A stretch of DNA of 12,938 bases, taken from Hyphomicrobiales bacterium. Its GTDB lineage: Bacteria > Pseudomonadota > Alphaproteobacteria > Rhizobiales > Beijerinckiaceae. The notes beneath the pieces are model-generated. The model was given only the letters and a program-made list of their open reading frames with translations. It was not told the DNA's origin and made no database searches. The translations under genes and the position numbers were made by a program. Shown one piece after another: positions 7,398 through 12,938 of the stretch (positions are counted from its first letter, which is position 1; each line of letters begins with the position of its first letter). The DNA lies in contig JAQGJO010000499.1 of NCBI GenBank assembly GCA_028290595.1, positions 1 to 12,938 on the forward strand. Direction: 5' to 3'.

Positions 7398-8123
7398 ATG
7401 AATCCTGCCGACATCGCTGCCGGCCCGCCGGTAGAGGTCACCATCTGGGGGATGTTCTGGGGTGCCCATTTTGTAGTTAAGGTCGTGATGCTCGGCCTGC
7501 TGGCAGCTTCCATCTGGAGCTGGTCCATCATTATCAACAAGACCCTGCTGTTTTCGAAGACCGAAAAAGCCATGGACCGGTTCGAGGATTCGTTCTGGTC
7601 GGGCAATTCGCTCGAGGAGCTTTATCAGACCCTGTCCGCCACGCCGACAACGGCTATGGCCTCGCTCTTCGTCGCCGCCATGCGCGAATGGAAGCGGTCT
7701 TTCACGACTGCTTCCTCGGCTTTCATGGGCCTGCAGGCGCGCATCGAGAAAGTGCTCGACGTCTCCATCGCCCGGGAAGTCGAGAAACTTGAATCGCAGC
7801 TTCTGGTTCTGGCCTCCGTCGCCTCCGCCGGCCCCTTCGTCGGTCTGTTCGGCACGGTCTGGGGCATCATGACCGCATTCCGCTCCATCGCCGCATCGAA
7901 GAACACGTCGCTTGCCGTGGTCGCGCCCGGCATTGCCGAGGCCTTGTTCGCCACCGCCATCGGCCTCTTCGCCGCCATTCCTGCGCTGGTTTTCTACAAC
8001 ATCCTGCAGGGCCGCGTGGCGCGCTCGCAGGCACGGCTGGAAAGCTTCGCCGACGAATTTTCTTCCATTCTCTCGCGACAGATCGATCATCACGTCGCCA
8101 GCGAACGCGATCGCGCGGCCTGA
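7398..8123 (+). CDS. tolQ: Tol-Pal system proton-channel protein TolQ
   Basis: A 241-residue inner-membrane protein that, with TolR, uses proton flow to energise TolA for outer-membrane constriction at division. Three transmembrane helices are visible at about residues 22-46, 137-157 and 175-198, with the large cytoplasmic loop between the first two. The MotA/TolQ/ExbB signature is clear: SVASAGPFVGLFGTVWGIMTAF (about 140-161) and APGIAEALFATAIGLFAAIPALVFYN (about 176-201). The start ATG 7398 has GAGGA eight bases upstream; a TTG at 7383 overlaps that site and is rejected. It is the first gene of tolQRAB and is nine bases from tolR. ExbB is the main alternative, excluded by the following TolA and TolB. 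Confidence 0.96.
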   Translation: MNPADIAAGPPVEVTIWGMFWGAHFVVKVVMLGLLAASIWSWSIIINKTLLFSKTEKAMDRFEDSFWSGNSLEELYQTLSATPTTAMASLFVAAMREWKRSFTTASSAFMGLQARIEKVLDVSIAREVEKLESQLLVLASVASAGPFVGLFGTVWGIMTAFRSIAASKNTSLAVVAPGIAEALFATAIGLFAAIPALVFYNILQGRVARSQARLESFADEFSSILSRQIDHHVASERDRAA

Positions 8124-8132
8124 GGTCAAACC

Positions 8133-8579
8133 ATGGGAATGTCGGTCGCAGCAGGCAAGAAGGGCGGACGCAGACGGCGCGGCGTGCCGCGCTACGGCGC
8201 CATGGCGGAAATCAACATGACGCCGTTCATCGACGTCATGCTGGTTTTGCTGATCATCTTCATGGTCGCGGCGCCTTTGCTGGCGACAGGCGTTCCCATT
8301 GATCTGCCTGAGACGAAGGCTGCCGCGCTCAACATCGATCAGAAGCCTATTTCAGTCGCCATCGACGAGAAGGGCACGATCTACCTGATGGACCAGCCTG
8401 TGCCGGTCGATCAGCTCGCCGACAGACTGAGAGCCGCGGCAAAAAATGGCTTTGACGAACGGATTTATGTCCGCGGTGCGCGCTCGGTGAACTACGGCAG
8501 GGTCGCCGAAGTGATGTCGCTGATCACCTCGGCCGGGTACAAAAAAGTAGCGCTCGTCACCGAGCAAGAGAAGAAATAG
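8133..8579 (+). CDS. tolR: Tol-Pal system protein TolR
   Basis: A 148-residue ExbD/TolR-family protein that pairs with TolQ to form the proton path. It has a basic cytoplasmic N-terminus (KKGGRRRRG), the motif EINMTPFIDVMLVLLIIF with Asp34 as the conserved protonatable residue in the single membrane helix (about 33-52), and a periplasmic domain (about 55-145) containing DLPETKA, VPVDQLADRL and DERIYVRGA. Length is normal. ATG 8133 has GAGGT six bases upstream; a second ATG at 8139 is too far from it. It follows tolQ closely, as in an operon. A 153-base gap with palindromic repeats follows before tolA. Confidence 0.96.
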   Translation: MGMSVAAGKKGGRRRRGVPRYGAMAEINMTPFIDVMLVLLIIFMVAAPLLATGVPIDLPETKAAALNIDQKPISVAIDEKGTIYLMDQPVPVDQLADRLRAAAKNGFDERIYVRGARSVNYGRVAEVMSLITSAGYKKVALVTEQEKK

Positions 8580-8607
8580 CGAGTAAACTCGGGGACCTTT
8601 CGTTCCC

Positions 8608-8656
8608 TAGAGCATCGCGCGAAAAAGTGGATACCGGTTTTTCGCAAAAGCGATGC
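8608..8656. repeat. Rhizobiales-type dispersed palindromic repeat in the tolR-tolA gap
   Basis: After TAGA, the arms GCATCGC (8612-8618) and GCGATGC (8650-8656) pair, as do GCGAAAAA (8619-8626) and TTTTTCGC (8638-8645), with a four-A bulge and a loop holding AGTGGATACCGGT. The pattern GAGCAT...AAAAGTGGnnACCGGTTTT...ATGC is a familiar intergenic repeat in Rhizobiales genomes; that link is from memory. Its function is unknown. Confidence 0.65.
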
Positions 8657-8672
8657 GGTATTAAAAGAATCG

Positions 8673-8709
8673 AGAGTTCCGCGCGATCCGAAGGAACGCA
8701 CGGAACTCT
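8673..8709. repeat. Second hairpin between tolR and tolA
   Basis: AGAGTTCCG (8673-8681) and CGGAACTCT (8701-8709) are perfect 9-base arms around a 19-base loop. It ends nine bases before the tolA ribosome site at 8718-8722. Its inner GTTCC can alternatively pair with GGAAC at 8693-8697. It may belong to the same repeat unit as the upstream palindrome or act as a messenger structure that sets the TolR:TolA ratio. Confidence 0.5.
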
Positions 8710-8732
8710 AGTTCGATAGGAGTTAGGCCGCG

Positions 8733-9914
8733 TTGGCGTTCTCTCGGTCAGAACCGGGCATCTTGGTTTCCAGCGGCGTGCATGGCGCTCTGCTGCTGGC
8801 GGCGCTCGTCGTTTTTTCTGACTCGCAGAAGTTCACCGACGCTCAGGAAACCATTCCCGTCGAAATGATTTCAGAAGCCGATCTCAGCCAGATCATGAAG
8901 GGCGAGAAGACGGCGAAAGAGCAAAAGCCCGCACCGCCGCGCGCCGAAAAAGTCGCCGAGATCGTCGAGCCGACACCAAAGCCTGTTATCCAGGAATCCA
9001 AGATCGACATTCCCACACCGCCGCCGCCGTTGCGCCGCCTGCCCGATCCGGGCGAGGACGAGACGCCGCCGGCGCCGCTGCCGCCCCAGCGCGTCGCGGC
9101 CCTGCCGCCGCCCCCGCCCACACCCGAGCCGGTCAAGCCAGATCCGCCCAAGCCGACACCGCGTCCCGTCGAGCCGCAGAAGGTCGAAGCCAAGCCGGAA
9201 CCGCCGAAGCCGCCGGATGCCGAGGCGATCGAACCGCCCAAGCCGCCGGTACGCCCCAAGATCGAACCGCCGAAGAAGGCCGAAGCCCCTGCTCCGGAGC
9301 CGCCGAAGCGTGCGCCAACGCCGCCCAGGCCGGACGTCAAGACCGACGCCAAGCCCGATCCGAAATTGCAGCCCGATAAGATCGCCAGCCTGCTCAACGA
9401 TCGCAAGCGCGAGGAAACCGCCAAGCCGCCGTCGCGGCCGAAGTCCGGCGATGAAAACGCCGAACCGCAGCGCCGCCTCAACCCCGGCGAAATCTCGCGG
9501 CTGCTGACGCGCGAAGATCCGGGCCAGCGCGCGGCGACCGGGCGCGAGCTCAATCGCACCGCATCAGTCGGTTCGCCGAACGCAAGTGCGGCGAAAATGT
9601 CGCCCGCCATGTGGGATCAATTTCTGGGGTTTCTGAAAGACAAATACGACAGCTGCTGGGACAGCAAGCCGCCGAATTCCGAAAGCCTCGGCTATCGGCC
9701 GAAGATCACCATTCGCTTCGCGCGTAACGGCGCGCTGGAAGTGGCACCGCGTCTCATCAACCCGACCAACGATCCGGCGAAACGCTCGCTTGCCGACAGC
9801 GCCATTCGTGCGGTCAACCATCCCGATTGCAACCCCATGCGCATACCCGCGCGCTTCGATCCCTTTTACGAACAGTGGAAGGAAATGCCGCTCAGCTTCG
9901 ATCCGTCCGATTGA
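8733..9914 (+). CDS. tolA: Tol-Pal system linker protein TolA
   Basis: A 393-residue periplasm-spanning protein linking TolQR to the outer membrane. The N-terminal membrane helix (about 10-28) carries the TolQ-contact pattern SxxxH (S13 to H17). Residues about 65-245 form an extended proline/lysine/glutamate-rich domain with repeated PPKP units, the usual alphaproteobacterial replacement for the helical domain II of E. coli. The C-terminal TonB/TolA-like domain (about 288-390) holds two cysteines (C308, C366) where TolA proteins often form a disulfide. Two similar short segments, DKIASLLNDRKREE (215-228) and GEISRLLTREDPG (252-264), lie between. The start is TTG 8733 with AGGAG ten bases upstream; no ATG fits. 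Repeats in the proline-rich DNA produce a long Gly-rich antisense frame that is not a gene. Confidence 0.92.
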   Translation: MAFSRSEPGILVSSGVHGALLLAALVVFSDSQKFTDAQETIPVEMISEADLSQIMKGEKTAKEQKPAPPRAEKVAEIVEPTPKPVIQESKIDIPTPPPPLRRLPDPGEDETPPAPLPPQRVAALPPPPPTPEPVKPDPPKPTPRPVEPQKVEAKPEPPKPPDAEAIEPPKPPVRPKIEPPKKAEAPAPEPPKRAPTPPRPDVKTDAKPDPKLQPDKIASLLNDRKREETAKPPSRPKSGDENAEPQRRLNPGEISRLLTREDPGQRAATGRELNRTASVGSPNASAAKMSPAMWDQFLGFLKDKYDSCWDSKPPNSESLGYRPKITIRFARNGALEVAPRLINPTNDPAKRSLADSAIRAVNHPDCNPMRIPARFDPFYEQWKEMPLSFDPSD

Positions 9915-9990
9915 GCGCATCATTCATCTTGCAGCCGCGTAACTTGTCCGCGTCCCATCTTCATTCGAAAACGAACCGGAATTTTATCCG

Positions 9991-11319
9991 ATGATGAATA
10001 CGCCTTTTTCCCGCCGCCGTTTCAATTCGCTCCTTGCTGGAGCGACAACGTTACCGCTCATCGGCAGCCGTACGTTCGCGCAAGCACCGCGCGAAGTGGA
10101 AATCCGCGGCGGCCAGTTCCGCCCGGTATCCATCGCCGTTACCGATTTCATCGGCGACGCCCAGCAGGGCCCGGCACTGACCCAGGTCGTCAACAATAAC
10201 TTCCGCCGCTCGGTCTATCTGTCGCCGGTCGACCCGCGCACCTTCACCGAGAAGATCACCAACCCCGATCAGCCGCCGCAATGGGACGCCTGGCGCACGA
10301 TCAACGCGCAATATGTCGTCACCGGCCGCACCGGCCGCGGACCCGACGGCCGCATGCGCACCGACTTCCGCCTCTGGGATGTAGCCACCGGCCAGCAGGC
10401 GGCGGGCCAGCAGTTTGTCACCGATCCGAACAATTCACGCCGCGTTGCGCATATCGTCTCCGACGCGATCTTCACGCGCATCACCGGCGAGAAAGGCTTC
10501 TTCGATACCCGCGTCGTCTTCGTAGATGAAACCGGCCCGGCGGAACGCCGCCGCAAACGCCTCGCCATCATGGACCAGGACGGCGCCAACATCCGCTATC
10601 TGACCCGCGGCGACGATCTCGCCCTGACGCCGCGCTTCTCGCCGTCATCGCAGGACGTCACCTTCATGTCGTTTGGCCAGGGCGATCCGAAGGTCAGCCT
10701 GCTGAATGTCGAAAGCGGCCAGCGCGAAGTCGTCGGCAATTTTCCCGGCATGACATTCTCGCCGCGCTTCTCTCCTGACGGACAGAAGATCGTGATGTCG
10801 CTGTCGTCCGGCTCGGCAACGAACATCTATTCGATGGACCTGCGCTCGCGTTCGACGACGCGGCTCACCGACACCTCCGGCATCGACACGTCGCCGTGCT
10901 TCTCGCCCGACGGCAGCCAGATCGTCTTCGAAAGCGATCGCGGCGGCGGCCAGCAGCTTTACATCATGGGCGCCGGCGGCGGCGCAGCGCGGCGCATTTC
11001 ATTTGGCGCCAACGCCCGCTATTCAACCCCGGTCTGGTCGCCGAAAGGCGATTACATCGCCTTCACCCGCCAACGCAGCGGCTCCTTCGGCATCGGCGTC
11101 ATGAAGGTCGATGGGTCCGGCGAGCGCATCATTACCGAAGGCTTCCACAACGAAGGGCCGACCTTCGCGCCGAACGGTCTGTTCCTGATGTTCTTCCGCG
11201 ATCCGGGTGGTCAGTCCGGCGCACGCATCTTCATGGCCGACGTTACCGGACGCGGCGAATTCCCCGTGCCGACGCCGTCCTTCGGCTCCGACCCGTCATG
11301 GGGTCCGCTGCTGAGCTGA
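9991..11319 (+). CDS. tolB: Tol-Pal system beta-propeller protein TolB
   Basis: A 442-residue periplasmic protein that cycles between Pal and the Tol complex. The signal peptide ends near FAQA (about residue 32) and is followed by the TolB box region [20 protein letters not shown]. An N-terminal alpha/beta domain (to about 165) precedes a six-bladed propeller with PD40-type repeats: [56 protein letters not shown] and [14 protein letters not shown]. The signal contains [11 protein letters not shown], a twin-arginine-like pattern. ATG 9991 and ATG 9994 are adjacent, with only a weak GGA near 9978. It follows tolA by 76 bases. Pal, its normal partner and usual next gene, is not found downstream in the window. 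Confidence 0.95.
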   Translation: MMNTPFSRRRFNSLLAGATTLPLIGSRTFAQAPREVEIRGGQFRPVSIAVTDFIGDAQQGPALTQVVNNNFRRSVYLSPVDPRTFTEKITNPDQPPQWDAWRTINAQYVVTGRTGRGPDGRMRTDFRLWDVATGQQAAGQQFVTDPNNSRRVAHIVSDAIFTRITGEKGFFDTRVVFVDETGPAERRRKRLAIMDQDGANIRYLTRGDDLALTPRFSPSSQDVTFMSFGQGDPKVSLLNVESGQREVVGNFPGMTFSPRFSPDGQKIVMSLSSGSATNIYSMDLRSRSTTRLTDTSGIDTSPCFSPDGSQIVFESDRGGGQQLYIMGAGGGAARRISFGANARYSTPVWSPKGDYIAFTRQRSGSFGIGVMKVDGSGERIITEGFHNEGPTFAPNGLFLMFFRDPGGQSGARIFMADVTGRGEFPVPTPSFGSDPSWGPLLS

Positions 11320-11327
11320 TTGCCACC

Positions 11328-11349
11328 TGCTCGATGTCACGTCCGAGCA
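11328..11349 (+). terminator. Weak hairpin after tolB
   Basis: TGCTCG (11328-11333) and CGAGCA (11344-11349) pair across a 10-base loop, nine bases after the tolB stop. There is no T-run, so it may only be a messenger-end structure. Confidence 0.3.
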
Positions 11350-11360
11350 ACATCTCCCGG

Positions 11361-11411
11361 AAGCCCTCATCCTGAGGAACGCCCGCAGGGCGTGTCTCGA
11401 AGGACGGGGGG
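11361..11411 (+). repeat. Structured intergenic repeat, copy A
   Basis: Starts AAGCCCTCATCCTGAGGA and ends TCTCGAAGGACGGGGG. The apex is a perfect hairpin, ACGCCC (11379-11384), GCA, GGGCGT (11388-11393). The outer arms CCTCATCCT and AGGACGGGG pair with one wobble and one mismatch. The CCTCATCCTGAGGA...TCTCGAAGGATGAGG pattern is a common dispersed repeat in Bradyrhizobium and relatives, recalled from general knowledge. Confidence 0.7.
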
Positions 11412-11524
11412 CGTCACGCCGCAGCCATGGCGTGCGGCCAATCCTCGAATTGATATTCAGCGGCGATATCGCTTGCACGCTAATACGCAAGCGCTGTCGC
11501 TCGTCATGCGGAGTTCGCCTGTCG

Positions 11525-11575
11525 CCCCCGTCCTTCGAGACGCCTGCTACGCAGGCTCCTTCAGGATGAGGGCTT
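11525..11575 (-). repeat. Structured intergenic repeat, copy B (inverted to copy A)
   Basis: The reverse complement starts AAGCCCTCATCCTGA and ends GTCTCGAAGGACGGGGG, matching copy A. The apex differs in sequence but is again a six-pair, three-base-loop hairpin (GCCTGC 11542-11547, TAC, GCAGGC 11551-11556). Copies A and B face each other across about 113 bases, so they could pair into one long stem. Confidence 0.7.
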
Positions 11576-11603
11576 CTGTTGGCTTTTCCTCAACTGCGTC
11601 GCG

Positions 11604-11840
11604 CTACCGCGCCAGGACGATAAAGTCCGTGCCCTTGCCGGTCTCGGTGCTGTTGCCAAGATCGGACACGATCAGCGACGAGCCCGGCGTCAGCACGCGG
11701 GCGATGGCATCGCTCGCCTCATCGGAAATCTTGATCCGCTGCAGCACTTCCGACACCTGCGGCATCAGCAGCGACAGTCCCAGCGATCCGTTGGAGGCAA
11801 CCTGCAACCGACCGTCCAAAGCTACAGGTTTGAACGACCG
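11604..11840 (-). pseudogene. Truncated 3' fragment of an L,D-transpeptidase gene
   Basis: An open frame ending at TAG 11604-11606 and bounded upstream by the toxin stop codon. The readable part is about 79 codons, including VALDGRLQVASNGSLGLS, QRIKISDEASDAIARVL, TPGSSLIVSD and STETGKGTDFIVLAR. This resembles the C-terminal tail of Rhizobiales YkuD-type L,D-transpeptidases, which cross-link peptidoglycan. The catalytic HxxxxxxSHGC region is missing, as are a start codon with a ribosome site and a signal peptide. Its last 46 codons nearly repeat the second copy that starts at 12800. It is probably a remnant left by a duplication or insertion. The family call is from memory of the GTDFIVL tail and is moderately sure. 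Confidence 0.6.
11605..11742. repeat. Direct repeat, left copy (3' end of L,D-transpeptidase)
   Basis: Aligns without gaps to 12801-12938 with seven mismatches (131 of 138 identical). Two changes are silent (Val, Thr codons); the other five fall in three codons and change Ser to Ala, Leu to His and Asn to His between left and right copies. The repeat may continue to about 11840, but its partner is cut by the window end. Confidence 0.95.
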
Positions 11841-12368
11841 TCAGAGAAGGCCCTTATCCTTGAGATCGGCGGCGAAGGTGGCGAGCGGCATGACAAGCGT
11901 GAGTGGCTGGTCCTTCAGCGGCTCGGCCCCATAGCTGGCATACCATTGGGCCGCGCGCTCGCCCTTTGCGTCGATAATCAGTAGCACGCCGCCAGCCTCG
12001 GACGCGATCCGCAGGCAGCGAAGCGCCGCGGCCGCGAGAAGCTGGCCGCCCAATCCATGGCCTGCTACGGAGACATCCGTTGCAATCCGAGCCAGCTTGA
12101 ATCCAGAAACTTCATGCTGGGGCAGCCCCTTCGCCATCGACGCCCGCACGCCTGCGTGTGCCACGGAGGAGGGGGCGATAGTGTAGAATCCTAACACACG
12201 ATTGGTCGCAGAAGCGTCGATCGCGCAGAATGTCTTTGAGGCGTTCTGTTCGTGGCTTTGACGCGCATAGCGTCGGAAAAAGTCGTTCATCGCCGGATCG
12301 CCGCAATCGAAGGACCGGCGATCATGCGATTTCGCGATGGCTTCCTCTCTCCAGGCGGGCAGCGTCAT
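11841..12368 (-). CDS. GNAT-family acetyltransferase toxin (TacT-like) of a toxin-antitoxin pair
   Basis: A 175-residue GNAT acetyltransferase. Relatives (TacT, AtaT) block translation by acetylating the amino group of charged tRNAs when antitoxin is lost. Family landmarks are HDRRSFDCGDPAMNDFFRRYA (15-35), RVLGFYTIAPSSV (57-69), FKLARIATDVSVAGHGLGGQLL (90-111) containing the acetyl-CoA loop, LIIDAKGERAAQWYASYGAEPL (130-151) with Tyr143 at the expected catalytic position, and LTLVMPLAT near the end. The start ATG 12368 overlaps the antitoxin stop by four bases (ATGA), so translation is coupled. The stop TGA (11841-11843) is in frame with the L,D-transpeptidase fragment. No catalytic residue seems lost, so it is probably active; which tRNA it attacks cannot be told. 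Confidence 0.92.
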   Translation of the reverse strand: MTLPAWREEAIAKSHDRRSFDCGDPAMNDFFRRYARQSHEQNASKTFCAIDASATNRVLGFYTIAPSSVAHAGVRASMAKGLPQHEVSGFKLARIATDVSVAGHGLGGQLLAAAALRCLRIASEAGGVLLIIDAKGERAAQWYASYGAEPLKDQPLTLVMPLATFAADLKDKGLL

Positions 12369-12643
12369 AGAGTGTCAGGCAATGCCGCTATTGCCGCCCG
12401 CAGCTTCGCATTGGGCTTGGGCGGATTTTCCAGCAGTTCGAGCACGCGCGCATGATCGCGCCCGGTCAGGCGAACGACCTCGGCCGCCTCGATCACAGCT
12501 TCAGCTTCACGTAAGGCAGTCTGGGTCACGAAGTTGGTCAGGTCGGTGTTGCGCAGCGCGGCGGCGCGCACGAGCTTGGCCTTTGTTTCCGGCGAAACCC
12601 GCAAATTCATTCGCTTGTTGTCATCTACGGCAGCCTGGGGCAT
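12365..12643 (-). CDS. RHH antitoxin, DUF1778 (TacA-like)
   Basis: A 92-residue antitoxin from ATG 12643. The N-terminal ribbon-helix-helix DNA-binding domain (KRMNLRVSPETKAKLVRAAA then DLTNFVTQTALREAEAVI) dimerises on the operon promoter. The C-terminal tail (TGRDHARVLELLENPPKPNAKLRAA) is the part that neutralises the GNAT toxin in TacA-type proteins. An in-frame ATG at 12658 adds five residues but has no ribosome site and would leave a leader of about ten bases; ATG 12643 has GAGGA eight bases upstream and is preferred. It lies directly before the toxin with a 4-base overlap, the normal antitoxin-first order. The palindromic promoter upstream implies autoregulation. Confidence 0.92.
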   Translation of the reverse strand: MPQAAVDDNKRMNLRVSPETKAKLVRAAALRNTDLTNFVTQTALREAEAVIEAAEVVRLTGRDHARVLELLENPPKPNAKLRAAIAALPDTL

Positions 12644-12662
12644 CTCCGTCTTCCTCATAAAC

Positions 12663-12719
12663 CGTACATGTTCAAGATGTACGCGATTACACCCGATTTT
12701 TCAAGATGGTGCGTCTTGA
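12663..12719 (-). promoter_or_regulatory. Autoregulatory promoter and operator of the toxin-antitoxin operon
   Basis: Two palindromes: CGTACAT (12663-12669), 7 bases, ATGTACG (12677-12683); and TCAAGA (12701-12706), 7 bases, TCTTGA (12714-12719). On the - strand, TTGAAA (12699-12704) and TACATC (12676-12681), 17 bases apart, form a plausible -35/-10 pair, one in each palindrome. TTCAAGATG occurs at 12671 and again at 12700. The RHH antitoxin would cover the promoter by binding here. Confidence 0.6.
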
Positions 12720-12799
12720 TGGTGTACGCCGCCCGCCCAATCCCCGAGAGGGGGCCCCACAGAAGGGGTAGCCACAGCAGCAGGGGTCGGATGAGGGCT

Positions 12800-12938
12800 T
12801 TACCGCGCCAGCACGATAAAGTCCGTGCCCTTGCCCGTCTCGGTGCTGTGGCCGTGATCGGACACGATCAGCGATGCGCCCGGCGTCAGCACGCGGGCGA
12901 TGGCATCGCTCGCCTCATCGGAAATCTTGATCCGCTGC
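12800..12938 (-). CDS. L,D-transpeptidase, C-terminal part (cut by window end)
   Basis: The last 45 codons of a - strand gene whose body lies beyond the window, ending at TAA 12800-12802. The protein reads QRIKISDEASDAIARVLTPG, then ASLIVSDHGHSTETGKGTDF and IVLAR. This is the tail expected of YkuD-family L,D-transpeptidases, periplasmic enzymes that form 3-3 peptidoglycan cross-links or attach proteins to peptidoglycan; catalytic motifs would lie upstream, outside the window. The same tail occurs as the broken copy at 11604-11840. It is upstream of, and on the same strand as, the toxin-antitoxin operon. It is likely the intact copy but could itself be truncated. Confidence 0.6.
   Translation of the reverse strand, partial: QRIKISDEASDAIARVLTPGASLIVSDHGHSTETGKGTDFIVLAR
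12801..12938. repeat. Direct repeat, right copy (3' end of L,D-transpeptidase)
   Basis: Partner of 11605-11742, 131 of 138 identical, same orientation. The two copies bracket the toxin-antitoxin operon and are offset by 1196 bases. Confidence 0.95.

Larger units (their letters stand above)
11320..11603. other. Repeat-bearing intergenic region after tolB
   Basis: These 284 bases hold no credible gene. They contain a short hairpin after the tolB stop, two inverted copies of a structured repeat, and between them a perfect palindrome GCGATATCGC (11463-11472) overlapping a GCTTGC/GCAAGC inverted repeat (11471-11492). No pal gene start is present. Confidence 0.7.

Noticed and set aside
8843..9610. 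A Gly/Ser-rich 255-codon - strand frame resembling a repeat protein
   Set aside because: It is the complement of the proline-rich TolA linker; Pro codons read as Gly on the other strand.
12732..12790. GC-rich hairpins (CCCC/GGGG) as a terminator of the right L,D-transpeptidase copy
   Set aside because: The stems are short, overlap each other and have no T-run on the - strand.

Overview
The window comes from a GC-rich alphaproteobacterium, most likely of the order Rhizobiales (Hyphomicrobiales). This rests on the Rhizobiales-type TolQRAB proteins, the dispersed intergenic palindromes common in that order (8608-8656, 11361-11411, 11525-11575), and the abundance of xanthine-dehydrogenase-family molybdoenzymes. 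I cannot assign a genus.

Region 1 (1-363) is the 3' end of a methylisocitrate lyase gene (prpB). Region 2 (451-4544) looks like one functional unit in two convergent transcripts. A membrane-anchored triheme cytochrome c on the + strand meets, tail to tail, a [2Fe-2S] small subunit and a Tat-exported molybdopterin large subunit on the - strand. The two stop codons lie in adjacent hairpins that probably form a bidirectional terminator. Together they resemble the three-component periplasmic dehydrogenases of the IorAB/NicAB/AldFGH type: substrate is oxidised at Mo, electrons pass through the two iron-sulfur clusters, then through c hemes to the respiratory chain. Region 3 (4713-7037, -) is a second molybdopterin subunit of the CoxL-like, form II type. 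It has no signal peptide and no FAD-binding or [2Fe-2S] partner gene of its own in the window.

Region 4 (7398-11319, +) is tolQ-tolR-tolA-tolB, the cell-envelope Tol system, with a good sigma70-like promoter overlapped by a palindrome. A Rhizobiales palindromic repeat and a second hairpin sit between tolR and tolA. The expected next gene, pal, is not found in the remaining 1.6 kb.

Region 5 (11320-12938) is accessory DNA. Two inverted copies of a structured repeat are followed by a broken 3' fragment of an L,D-transpeptidase gene, then a GNAT-toxin/RHH-antitoxin operon (TacAT-like) with a palindromic autoregulatory promoter. The 3' end of a second, near-identical L,D-transpeptidase copy then runs off the window. 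The toxin-antitoxin module is therefore bracketed by direct repeats of one gene's 3' end (131 of 138 bases identical), which points to recent duplication or insertion. This is the most unusual structure in the window. I see no wholly new protein system, CRISPR array, tRNA or rRNA.
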